From contig JAKVAX010000001.1 of assembly GCA_022447625.1 (NCBI GenBank), positions 1-64,000 of the forward strand: a stretch of 64,000 nucleotides of DNA. Reading direction: 5' to 3'. The stretch is from Flavobacteriales bacterium (GTDB lineage Bacteria > Bacteroidota > Bacteroidia > Flavobacteriales_D > Sanyastnellaceae). A program made the translations under genes and the position numbers. The notes under the pieces are model-generated. The model had not been told where the DNA came from and made no database searches. It saw nothing but the letters and a program-made list of their open reading frames with translations. Below are positions 50,616-58,856 of this stretch, in pieces; within the stretch, counting starts at the first letter, position 1, and the number at the start of each line of letters is the position of its first letter.

Positions 50616-53042
50616 TTAAAAGCGGAAATTCCACGTTATGGAAGGAAGAATAGGGAAGAGGCTCACTTGATAAGCCTTTGGCGCTACATTTCCTTCAGCC
50701 AGATCTCCCTCAACTCCGACGTAGTAAAAGTACGGGTTCAATCGGTTATACAAATTATAGATAGAGAAGGTCCAACTACTCTCGATCTTCGGCTCCAAGC
50801 CTTTTTCTGTAATGCGCTTTTGACGCGCTTCACGGAAGCGAGGGTACCATGTAGCAGCAATATCTGCGCGATGGTACGGCGCCATTCGGATGTTATTTCG
50901 TTCATCGTAAACGTCGACAAATCGTCCTTCAAAGAAGTAGCGCTCTGTCGGAAGTGAAATTGAATTCCCCGTTCCATATACAAAGGTGAACCCGAACTCC
51001 CACTTCTCATTAAGCGTGTATCCCATAACCACACTGAGGTCATGTCGACGATCGAAACGCGATGGATATTCCCTTCCGGCGTTGAGATCATCAAATTGGC
51101 GCATCGTGCGGCTCCAAGTATATCCTACCCAACCGTTGAGTTTGCCATAGGTCTTCTTGAAGAAGAACTCAGCTCCGTAGGAATACCCATTTCCAAAGAC
51201 CAGTTGGTTGTCCGTATTGTTATTGAGATTGTTTTCTGGTTGTGCACCTTCTTCATATTCAACGAGGTTTTCCATGTCTTTGTAGTACAACTCTACCGAA
51301 GCTTCGTAGTTGTTATTCAGGAAATTACGGAAGTAACCGAGGTTATATTGTCGACCGAATTGAGGTCGCACGACATCAGTACTTGGAAGCCACACGTCAG
51401 TAGGAAGCGATGTTGGTGAGAGGTTTGCCAGGTGAACGTACTGGTAGTTCTGGCTAAATCCTGCTTTCACTGAAGAACGCTCATTAATGCGGTAACGCAT
51501 GCTGATGCGAGGTTCTAGTCCGCCATAGTCTTTGACCAGTTCTCCATTGTTGTATTCCTCTGTTTGGTTCGGTTCAACCTGATCGAAGTTATCTTGTTCA
51601 GGTTCAATGTAGCGCGTGAATGGACCTACATGGGCGAAGTAGCTGTACCGCAATCCAAAGTTGAGTCGAAGATCGGATGTCAAGTCAAATTCGTCTTGAA
51701 GATACACACCCACTTCGTGTGAGTAATTCTGCATTTCTCCCCCAAGATCGAATTCGGTATCTCCTGAGCTAGCCGTGGCTTGGCTAGGGGAGAAAACGTG
51801 GTAAACGTAATCGAATCCACCCTTCACTTGATGACGTGGATTCGGATACCAACTTATTTGGTTTTTGACGCTCCAGTCTTGAATACCTGATTTCAGGCTG
51901 AAGTTGAAGTCTTCCTGTGACCCTCTGAATTCGAAGCGATAGTCTGAATAGGTCACGTTAGTGTTCATGAAAATCTTGTCGCTGAACAAGTGATTCCAGC
52001 GAAGACTACCCATAGAATTTCCCCACGGAATATCTGCTCCAAAACCGGCTTGATCGTTTTGGAAACCGAAGACATCTCGACCAAAATATCCGCTCAAGAA
52101 GAGACGGTCTTTTTCAGAGATGGTGTAGTTGATTTTTGCATTGAGGTCATAAAAGTAATAGCCCGATCCTGCGAAATCAGATTCAGGGTTAACGAAAGGC
52201 TTTAAAAGGACATCGATGTAGGTACGTCGCGCGCTTACGATGAAGCTCATCTTGTCTTTGATAATGGGCCCTTGAAGCGTCAAACGAGAGCTAATCAATC
52301 CAATTCCACCATCCACTTCAAATTCTTTGTTATTCCCTTCTTTTAACGAAATATCCAGCACAGAGGAGATTCGTCCGCCGTATGAGGCAGGCATTCCTCC
52401 TTTGATCAGCTCCACATTTTTGATGGCGTCTGCATTGAAAACGGAGAAGAACCCAAAGAGGTGTGAAGCATTGTATATCGTAGCATTGTCAAGCAGGATC
52501 AAGTTTTGATCAGGGCCACCACCACGTACGTAGAATCCGGAATTCCCTTCTCCAGCTGATGAAACTCCTGGAAGGTATTGAATCGTCTTCAAGACATCCA
52601 CTTCACCTAGCAGTGCTGGAAGTCTCTTAATAGCTGCTATTTCAATATCTACACGCCCCAAATCAGTGCTTTCAGTGTTCGACGAACGTTCGCCTACCAC
52701 TACCGCTTCGTCAGTTTGAATGCTCTTTGGTTGGAGCTCTATATTTAATGCTAAGTCATCGGATAATGAAAGCGATTTCGTCAATGTTTTGTAACCGATG
52801 AAGCTGTATGAAACCTTGTATTCTCCCGCAGAGACAGAAAGGGAATAGAATCCGTAGATGTTGGTTGGTACTCCTGATTGTAGCTCCTGGATGATCACAT
52901 TAGCTCCCAGTATAGTTTCACCCGTTGTGACGTCCGTTACGTATCCACTAAGAGTCACTTTCTCTTGACTGAAAAGCGAGGAAGTAAACAAAATGAAAAG
53001 GACGAAAAGCAGTCCTCTAATTGCCGTTGTTGATTGCGTCAT
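50616..53042 (-). CDS. TonB-dependent receptor with carboxypeptidase-regulatory-like N-terminus
   Basis: 808 aa. Signal peptide (LLFVLFILFTSSLFSQ), a CarboxypepD_reg-like beta-sandwich (KVTLSGYVTDVTTGETILGA, about 28-105), a plug domain (LPALLGEVDVLKTIQYLPGV..GFYVRGGGPDQNLILLDNA, about 140-240) and a barrel of about 22 strands ending with SITWNFRF. The R-G-G-[GS]-P-x-Q plug loop is classical. The carried substrate is unknown, with no SusD-like partner. I took MTQSTTAIRGL (ATG at 53040-53042) as start. The receptor may be co-transcribed with the ABC exporter downstream. Confidence 0.92.
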   Translation of the reverse strand: MTQSTTAIRGLLFVLFILFTSSLFSQEKVTLSGYVTDVTTGETILGANVIIQELQSGVPTNIYGFYSLSVSAGEYKVSYSFIGYKTLTKSLSLSDDLALNIELQPKSIQTDEAVVVGERSSNTESTDLGRVDIEIAAIKRLPALLGEVDVLKTIQYLPGVSSAGEGNSGFYVRGGGPDQNLILLDNATIYNASHLFGFFSVFNADAIKNVELIKGGMPASYGGRISSVLDISLKEGNNKEFEVDGGIGLISSRLTLQGPIIKDKMSFIVSARRTYIDVLLKPFVNPESDFAGSGYYFYDLNAKINYTISEKDRLFLSGYFGRDVFGFQNDQAGFGADIPWGNSMGSLRWNHLFSDKIFMNTNVTYSDYRFEFRGSQEDFNFSLKSGIQDWSVKNQISWYPNPRHQVKGGFDYVYHVFSPSQATASSGDTEFDLGGEMQNYSHEVGVYLQDEFDLTSDLRLNFGLRYSYFAHVGPFTRYIEPEQDNFDQVEPNQTEEYNNGELVKDYGGLEPRISMRYRINERSSVKAGFSQNYQYVHLANLSPTSLPTDVWLPSTDVVRPQFGRQYNLGYFRNFLNNNYEASVELYYKDMENLVEYEEGAQPENNLNNNTDNQLVFGNGYSYGAEFFFKKTYGKLNGWVGYTWSRTMRQFDDLNAGREYPSRFDRRHDLSVVMGYTLNEKWEFGFTFVYGTGNSISLPTERYFFEGRFVDVYDERNNIRMAPYHRADIAATWYPRFREARQKRITEKGLEPKIESSWTFSIYNLYNRLNPYFYYVGVEGDLAEGNVAPKAYQVSLFPILPSITWNFRF

Positions 53043-53053
53043 CTTGATGTGTG

Positions 53054-53087
53054 CAAAGGTACTGATAAGACCTCTTGCAAAGAGCAA
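53054..53087 (-). promoter_or_regulatory. candidate promoter of the TonB-receptor/ABC operon
   Basis: Minus strand: TTG (53087-53085), 23 bases, TACCTTTG (53061-53054), a full match to TAnnTTTG. The start codon is 12 bases downstream of the element, giving a very short leader. An alternative TTG is 16 bases upstream of the element. Confidence 0.6.
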
Positions 53088-53206
53088 AACAGACAATGCT
53101 TTTATGATGTTTTAAGGCAAAAGAATTTCCTGGTGTATTTCTCTTGCAAGATGGGTAACCTTTAAGCTCTTTTCGCGTAAACAAGGGTGCTAATGAATGG
53201 CCTGAA

Positions 53207-53620
53207 ATGAAAAGAGTAATGATGTGGGTTGGTACGATGATTTTGATGGGAGGAGGCCTTTCTGCTCACAGTCAGGATGTTAACTACCTTGATTCCCAGA
53301 TGAAAGAAACAAAAAAGCGTCAAGCGTCTTTTGTTCGTGAGTTGACCGAATTGGGTAACGACACTTATTCAGCACGAATCACAAGCGCTGATGGCTGGGT
53401 GAAGTGTGAAGGTATTTATGTCTTCCTCGAAGGGAAATTCATGGAACACGGTGAATTTGTGTTCTACTATCCAAGTGGTCAAATTGAATCTAAAGGGAAA
53501 TACGAATACGGTGTGAAAGTGGGATCCTGGGAGCGTTACACTACTGGCGGAACCAGAAAAGCAGATCGTTTTTACGATCCCGAATCTGCAAATCTGATTA
53601 GGAACGTGATGAAGCAGTAA
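53207..53620 (+). CDS. small exported MORN-like protein
   Basis: 137 aa. Signal peptide 1-24 (TMILMGGGLSAHSQ). The mature part has two MORN-like/YwqK repeats (GEFVFYYPSGQIESKGKYEYG and VGSWERYTTGGTRKADRFYD, broken here for length), short beta hairpins of the G-x-[FW]-x(2)-Y type. Such proteins are frequent in Bacteroidota with unknown roles. It is divergent from the TonB receptor and 21 bases ahead of the peptide-binding lipoprotein gene, so it may be in its operon. Confidence 0.7.
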   Translation: MKRVMMWVGTMILMGGGLSAHSQDVNYLDSQMKETKKRQASFVRELTELGNDTYSARITSADGWVKCEGIYVFLEGKFMEHGEFVFYYPSGQIESKGKYEYGVKVGSWERYTTGGTRKADRFYDPESANLIRNVMKQ

Positions 53621-53641
53621 GGCTTCTCTATCTTCGCAGCT

Positions 53642-55264
53642 ATGCTGCGGAATCTTCTTTTCCTTTTTATCATCGCTCTTTGTGCCTGTCAATCTGAAGA
53701 CACGCGCACAAGGAAAACTGTATTTCGTTACAATGAGTCCAACGGCATTACTTCGTTAGATCCTGCATTTGCCAGAAACCTGGAAAATATGTGGGCAGTC
53801 AATCAGCTCTTTGATGGCTTAGTTGAACTCGATAGCACTCTTCAAATTCGTCCGCTAATCGCAGCGTCTTGGGACATCACAGACAGCGGAAAAACCTACA
53901 CCTTCCTCTTGCGTGACGATGTGAAGTTTCATCCTTCACCGCTATTCCGCGATAGCTTAAATAGAACAGTCAATGCGGAAGATGTTGCTTTTAGTTTTGA
54001 ACGCATTCTAGACCCAGCGTTAGCTTCACCTGGAAAGTGGATTTTTGATCCACTGCGTGATTCGGCCGCGATTGAAGTCATTGATGAACACACCATTGCT
54101 CTTCATCTCGATCAGCCTTTCCCTCCATTCTTGGGGATGCTTACAACTCAGTTCGCCAATATCGTTCCGAAGGAAGTAGTCACTCACTACGGTGCTGATT
54201 TTCGGTCTAACCCCATTGGAACGGGACCGTTCAAATTTGCTTTTTGGATGGAGGATGTGGCACTTGTGTTTCACAAGTTTGATGGCTTTTGGGAAAGCGA
54301 TGCTTCTGGAGAATCGCTTCCATACCTAGATGCGGTAAAGATTTCTTTTGTGCGAGACATGAGTGCTGAATACCTAGGCTTGCTCCAAGGTCAGTTCGAT
54401 TTTATGTCAGGCCTGCACCCAGCATACAAAGACGAGTTGCTTAGTACGAATGGTGAGTTGAACGGAGGCTTTGACCAAATCAGGTTCCAACGAACTCCTT
54501 TCATCAAAACTGACTATATCGGGATTTTATCTGATGATTCTATCCTCACGGCGCTGAATCATCCTTTCAAAGACAAGCGGGTTCGTCAGGCGTTGAACTA
54601 TGCCGTTGATCGTGCGTCCATGATACGGTACCTGCGCAATAACAGTGTTTTCGAAGCCAGACATGGATTCGTTCCTAAAGGACTCCCAGCATTTGATCCA
54701 TTGGCTGATTATGGGGTGAATTATGATGTAGAAAAGGCAAAGGCATTACTCGCCGAAGCGGGTTTCCCAGAAGGTGAAGGGATTCCTCCGGTAGCGATCA
54801 GCACCACCGGCGACTACGTTGATCTCTGTGAATTCCTTCAGTTCCAATGGTCGAAGATTGGCATTCAAGTTGAAATTGATGTCTTAGCTGGTTCGGCGCA
54901 TCGCGAGAAGGTGTCACGTTCTCAAGCAATGATGTTCCGTAAGTCTTGGTTGGCTGACTACGCTAGCGCGGAAAACTTCTTAGCACTCTTCCATACAAAG
55001 AATTTCACCCCTGGAGGACCAAACTACACGCACTACAGTAGCGCTGAATTCGATTCTCTCTACGAACGCGCAGTAACAACAACTAACGATCTTTCACGCC
55101 GCCAACTCTACCGTCAAATGGACTCGCTGGTCATGGATGCATCCCCGGTCATCCCTCTCTTTTATGACCAGGTCTCCCACTTCATTCGCCATGATGTCAT
55201 GTCGCTCGAAACCAATCCGGTGAATATGTTGGATTTAAAGAGGGCAAAGAAGATAAGGGAGTAG
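53642..55264 (+). CDS. ABC-type solute-binding lipoprotein (SBP_bac_5, peptide/opine family)
   Basis: 540 aa. Lipoprotein signal with lipobox LCAC (Cys16). SBP_bac_5 family blocks: LDPAFARNLENMWAVNQLFDG, GKTYTFLLRDDVKFH, VNAEDVAFSFERILDP, PFKDKRVRQALNYAVDRASM (conserved R-Q-A-[LI]-x-Y-A-[VI]-D-R), and YDVEKAKALLAEAGFPEGEG. It binds oligopeptides or related ligands for an ABC importer, whose membrane and ATPase genes are not adjacent, as is common in Bacteroidota. It may instead have a regulatory or scavenging role. Confidence 0.9.
   Translation: MLRNLLFLFIIALCACQSEDTRTRKTVFRYNESNGITSLDPAFARNLENMWAVNQLFDGLVELDSTLQIRPLIAASWDITDSGKTYTFLLRDDVKFHPSPLFRDSLNRTVNAEDVAFSFERILDPALASPGKWIFDPLRDSAAIEVIDEHTIALHLDQPFPPFLGMLTTQFANIVPKEVVTHYGADFRSNPIGTGPFKFAFWMEDVALVFHKFDGFWESDASGESLPYLDAVKISFVRDMSAEYLGLLQGQFDFMSGLHPAYKDELLSTNGELNGGFDQIRFQRTPFIKTDYIGILSDDSILTALNHPFKDKRVRQALNYAVDRASMIRYLRNNSVFEARHGFVPKGLPAFDPLADYGVNYDVEKAKALLAEAGFPEGEGIPPVAISTTGDYVDLCEFLQFQWSKIGIQVEIDVLAGSAHREKVSRSQAMMFRKSWLADYASAENFLALFHTKNFTPGGPNYTHYSSAEFDSLYERAVTTTNDLSRRQLYRQMDSLVMDASPVIPLFYDQVSHFIRHDVMSLETNPVNMLDLKRAKKIRE
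54960..54973 (+). repeat. 14-mer motif, one mismatch
   Basis: ACGCTAGCGCGGAA on the coding strand of the solute-binding protein gene, read as A-S-A-E. Confidence 0.7.
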
Positions 55265-55544
55265 GGAAGGGCCTATTGAGTTCCTAGTACCTGTGTTTCA
55301 AGTTGTAGTTGAGTACCCTTTTTTAGTAGTTGAGTCATACTCTACGTGTTCATGATTATCGTTTCCTGCTGAGGTCCGTGCTGACTGAATTCAACCACTG
55401 TCTTGCATGACACGGTTAACAGACTTCAGCCTCATCAAAGCCTATACTCTGTTTTGTCCTGACCAACAGCTGACTGTTCAATAGAAAAGAGAGCTTCGAA
55501 TTGAACTCTTTGTTGCGAACAGCAACGCATGATTAAATACTAGT
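55265..55544. other. intergenic region without a supported gene
   Basis: About 280 bases between the solute-binding gene and the XRE gene. It contains small hairpins such as GTTGC, GAACA, GCAAC near 55512-55528, but no reading frame, terminator or promoter that I can defend. Confidence 0.6.
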
Positions 55545-55754
55545 TCAAGATTCCCAATCAGACTCTTCAAGCACAAAAATATCATGGATAGATTGATTAA
55601 AAACATGTGCGATTTTGAGGGCGAGAATAGTTGATAAATTATATTTCCCTAACTCAATCGCATTGATGGTCTGGCGGCTTACTTGCACTAATTCAGCTAA
55701 CCTAGCTTGGGTCATGCCATTTTTGGCTCTTTCTACTTTGATACTATTCTTCAT
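55545..55754 (-). CDS. XRE-family helix-turn-helix regulator
   Basis: 69 aa, the minimal size of the group. HTH_3 domain: MTQARLAELVQVSRQTINAIELGKYNLS with helix 2 (AELVQVS) and recognition helix 3 (RQTINAIELG), followed by LALKIAHVFNQSIHDIFVLEES. It belongs to the YozG-like single-domain regulators found in many Bacteroidota. The start overlaps the last 11 bases of the membrane-protein gene upstream, so the two are expressed together. It may autoregulate or control the membrane protein. Confidence 0.93.
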   Translation of the reverse strand: MKNSIKVERAKNGMTQARLAELVQVSRQTINAIELGKYNLSTILALKIAHVFNQSIHDIFVLEESDWES

Positions 55755-56259
55755 CGCTGATTTGACGTTTAGATTTATAAAGAACCCAGTTGAATCGAAT
55801 TAGAAAGAAGATCAAGAGAGTGAACATATTAAACATAAGTATCCAAAGGAAAGTCATGCCGTAGAAAGAAATGATAGCCAGTAAAAGGATGGTATAGTTC
55901 ACATACATCGCCCATACCAATGATTCAAGCCTGATCTTTGACAAATATTCATCCTCAGATTTTTCTTTCGAAAATGCAATAAGCAGTCCACCAATGATGA
56001 TCAAGATGCTAGAAATTTCATCGAGAATATTATTCTCCGTAAACGACAGAAAATCGGAATCACTTAATATTTCCTGATTAGCAATGGAAAAGACGTTGAA
56101 ATCAAATAGGCTTATGTTGTGCTGGAATATTAGAAAGAAAATACCAAGCAATAGTCCTGGAATGAATACGAACCAACCAACTCTTTTGTATTGATTCGAG
56201 AGCAAAAAATTTGTTTTCATAAATAACTGATTGATGTGGTGTAAAGGTAACTTAAACAC
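55744..56259 (-). CDS. membrane protein paired with the XRE regulator
   Basis: 171 aa with four hydrophobic segments (GWFVFIPGLLLGIFFLIFQ; ISSILIIIGGLLIAFSKE; MYVNYTILLLAIISFYGMTF; FNMFTLLIFFLIRFNWVLY). There is no recognised family motif. Small multi-pass proteins in a two-gene unit with a YozG-like XRE regulator recur in Bacteroidota and Firmicutes, but the function is not known to me. It is the first gene of the pair. TACCTTTA on the minus strand about 25 bases upstream is a near match to the -7 element. Confidence 0.75.
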   Translation of the reverse strand: MFKLPLHHINQLFMKTNFLLSNQYKRVGWFVFIPGLLLGIFFLIFQHNISLFDFNVFSIANQEILSDSDFLSFTENNILDEISSILIIIGGLLIAFSKEKSEDEYLSKIRLESLVWAMYVNYTILLLAIISFYGMTFLWILMFNMFTLLIFFLIRFNWVLYKSKRQISDEE

Positions 56260-56495
56260 GTCATTATGACAAGTATGCTTTACAAAAAGACGTTAAAACC
56301 TTACTGTTCGCGAAGGAATATGCTAGATCGTTTGAAAAGACAGGCCATAGCAATCATAAATTGAAGCCCTCACGCTTTGCTCAAGTATATTCCCTTCATT
56401 GAGTACATTGTAGTCGGTCATTTCTTACGTCGAGATCATATGATTCTTGGTGATCGTATATGGATTGTCGATGATTGATTAGTTACATTCGCGTC

Positions 56496-57503
56496 ATGTT
56501 GAAGATTGACATGCACACTCATATTATCCCTAAACACTTGCCTCGATGGGCTGAGAAGTTTGGGTACGGAGATTTTATTCACCTAGAGCATCACCGCGAA
56601 GGTTTTGCTCGAATGATGCAGGGGGATCGATTCTTCAGAGAGATTGAGTCAAACTGTTGGGATCCGGATTTACGGATTCAAGACTATGAGAAGTTTGATA
56701 CACAGGTTCAAGTGGTTTGTACCATTCCAGTGATGTTCTCATACTGGGCTCAGCCACACCACTGTTTGGAGGTGTCTAAGTTCTTGAATGATGATATCGC
56801 TGATTTGGTGGCGAAGTACCCTAAGAACTACGTGGGCTTGGGTACGATTCCAATGCAAGATGCTGATCTAGCGATCGAAGAGTTGGAGCGTGCGAAAAAC
56901 ATCGGACATAAGGGAATCCAAATCGGTAGTAATATCGAAGGGAAGAACCTGAGTGAAGACCAATTCTACCCAATCTTTGAAGCATGTCAAGACCTTGATA
57001 TGGCGATCATGATTCACCCTTGGAACATGATGGGCAAACCAGAAATGGAGAAGTACTGGCTACCATGGCTCGTGGGGATGCCGGCCGAAACATCGAGGGC
57101 GATTTGTTCTTTGATTTTTAGCGGTGTTCTTGAGCGTCTTCCGAATCTCCGATTCAACTTTTCCCACGCTAGTGGATCATTCCTAGCAACAATAGGTAGG
57201 GTAGAACACGGATATAACTGTCGTCCAGATCTCGTGGCTATTGATAACCCAATTAATCCAAGAGAATACCTTGGTAAGTTCTGGGTAGACAGTATTACTC
57301 ACGATGACAAAATGCTGAACTACGTCCTTGATATGGTAGGTTCAGACAAGGTAAGTCTCGGAACTGACTATCCATTCCCGTTAGGTGATCTTGAGATCGG
57401 TAAATTCATCACTGAGATGAATCTTTCCGAGCAAGTAGTCGAAGATATCTTCTGCAATTCTGCTTTGGGATGGTTGAATATGAAGAAGGAAGACTTCCTC
57501 TAA
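56496..57503 (+). CDS. amidohydrolase of the ACMSD type (2-amino-3-carboxymuconate-6-semialdehyde decarboxylase)
   Basis: 335 aa. Amidohydrolase_2 fold: metal ligands in IDMHTHIIPKHLP (H-x-H), MIHPWNMMGKPEM, FNFSHASGSFLATIGR and LGTDYPFPLGDLE (Asp). The P-W-N-M-M-G motif and the overall size match ACMSD from the kynurenine pathway of tryptophan breakdown. Other members of the fold, such as decarboxylases of related acids, cannot be excluded. I took MLKIDMHTH (ATG at 56496) as start instead of 56475. Other kynurenine genes are not in the window. Its stop codon directly abuts that of the convergent SGNH gene. Confidence 0.88.
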   Translation: MLKIDMHTHIIPKHLPRWAEKFGYGDFIHLEHHREGFARMMQGDRFFREIESNCWDPDLRIQDYEKFDTQVQVVCTIPVMFSYWAQPHHCLEVSKFLNDDIADLVAKYPKNYVGLGTIPMQDADLAIEELERAKNIGHKGIQIGSNIEGKNLSEDQFYPIFEACQDLDMAIMIHPWNMMGKPEMEKYWLPWLVGMPAETSRAICSLIFSGVLERLPNLRFNFSHASGSFLATIGRVEHGYNCRPDLVAIDNPINPREYLGKFWVDSITHDDKMLNYVLDMVGSDKVSLGTDYPFPLGDLEIGKFITEMNLSEQVVEDIFCNSALGWLNMKKEDFL

Positions 57504-58748
57504 TCAACGCTGAATCATCAACGGAATCGTTTGTTTTCCTTCTTCAATGATGAGCACATAGCTCCCTTCGGCTATCATTGATAACTCAAGGCGGCTTTCC
57601 TGCAATACCCCACTCTTCACCACTTTTCCAGTGAGATCTATAATCTCATATTGAATCGATTGTGAGTTCTCCCGAACTACCTTGATGTAGTCTTGAGTTG
57701 GATTCGGATAGATACGCACAAGGCTCTCTGATTGCTCCTCTACACCCACATCACCATCGTACACTAGAAGGTCCTCGATGACAACGACCTCTGGACATTC
57801 CGTGTTTGGGGTAATGGTAAATGGGGTGTCTTGCGTAATGCTGATAGTGATTACTTCTTCGCCTCCAATCGTCGTTTGTTCTCCCGCGATCTCAATCACG
57901 GCGCTATTCACAAAAGGAGTGAGTTCGACACCAATGGTATACGTATTGTTTCCGTTGTCAATAATGGTATAACCAACCTCAGTTTTCTCGTATTGTCTCC
58001 AAACGTCAGGGTTGTTTTGCCATGTATTCCACACAGCTTCGTCGATAGCAGCGGCGTCAGAAGCATCAATTGAACCCGCGTAATCGCTATCCATAGGGTT
58101 GTTTCCGAACATCGCTACATACATGGTTGAAGCAACGACAAAGCTCCCTTCTGCGGAAGGATGCGAACCGTCGCCAGCGTACAATGAAATGTCAGTATTG
58201 GTGAAAAGGTCTTCCCAAATGACACCCACAGGGGCGCAGAAAGCTGCGTTTTGGTCACACGCATTGAGGTAACGTTCAGTCAAAAGCTCTTGCATTCCTT
58301 CATAGGTGCACACGGGAGGCCAATTCGGACAGTTTTGTGCGTCACCTTCTTCACGTCCCCAAGTCATGAAGAGCATCGGAACTGCGCATGAGTTGTACTG
58401 ATGAATGTGATCCACAAGCGACGCAACAAAAGGGTAGAAACTTCCCTCGACTTGAACATCAGGGAAACTTGGTAGTTGACTCTGTTCCTGCATAATCACG
58501 AAATCCCAGCCTCCTTCTTCGATTTTCGAAAGCGTGGAATTGTTCGTTGAATGTGATTCGAGAGTGTATCCTCCAAAGGTGCTTTCTTCCCAAATGAACT
58601 CGTCTCCCATACTCTCGGCAATGTCTGCCACAGTTTGAGCCATCGTGTTGTAGTAGGTGTAGCTATTTCCAATGAAAAGAGCTCTTTTGGTCTCTGCTGA
58701 AGATTGAAAGCAAAGAAGAGTCGAGGCAATAAGGATTAAATATCTCAC
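57504..58748 (-). CDS. secreted SGNH-like (DUF4886-type) protein with T9SS type A sorting domain
   Basis: 414 aa, GTG start. Signal peptide 1-18. SGNH hydrolase-like domain: KRALFIGNSYTYYNTM with the nucleophile region, FVIMQEQSQLPSF, and GDGSHPSAEGSFV with the Asp/His dyad (about 196-202), like DUF4886 proteins. Then a beta-sandwich linker (GYTIIDNGNNTYTIGVELTP) and the T9SS type A domain (VRIYPNPTQDYIKVVREN..EGSYVLIIEEGKQTIPLMIQR, about 345-414). It is probably a surface esterase or lectin-like enzyme; the substrate is unknown. Convergent with ACMSD, zero bases apart. Confidence 0.88.
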   Translation of the reverse strand: MRYLILIASTLLCFQSSAETKRALFIGNSYTYYNTMAQTVADIAESMGDEFIWEESTFGGYTLESHSTNNSTLSKIEEGGWDFVIMQEQSQLPSFPDVQVEGSFYPFVASLVDHIHQYNSCAVPMLFMTWGREEGDAQNCPNWPPVCTYEGMQELLTERYLNACDQNAAFCAPVGVIWEDLFTNTDISLYAGDGSHPSAEGSFVVASTMYVAMFGNNPMDSDYAGSIDASDAAAIDEAVWNTWQNNPDVWRQYEKTEVGYTIIDNGNNTYTIGVELTPFVNSAVIEIAGEQTTIGGEEVITISITQDTPFTITPNTECPEVVVIEDLLVYDGDVGVEEQSESLVRIYPNPTQDYIKVVRENSQSIQYEIIDLTGKVVKSGVLQESRLELSMIAEGSYVLIIEEGKQTIPLMIQR

Positions 58749-58856
58749 AGGTCAATGATTACATTATCATGATAGTTGAATCGACTAAATGGTTGCACAG
58801 CCCGGGTTAGTCCTTTGATAATTAGACGTATCTTGAAGGTCTACTCCTTACCTAAA

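Noticed and set aside
55265-55544. Possible tRNA or small RNA
   Set aside because: No cloverleaf, anticodon arm or terminator could be drawn; only minor hairpins.
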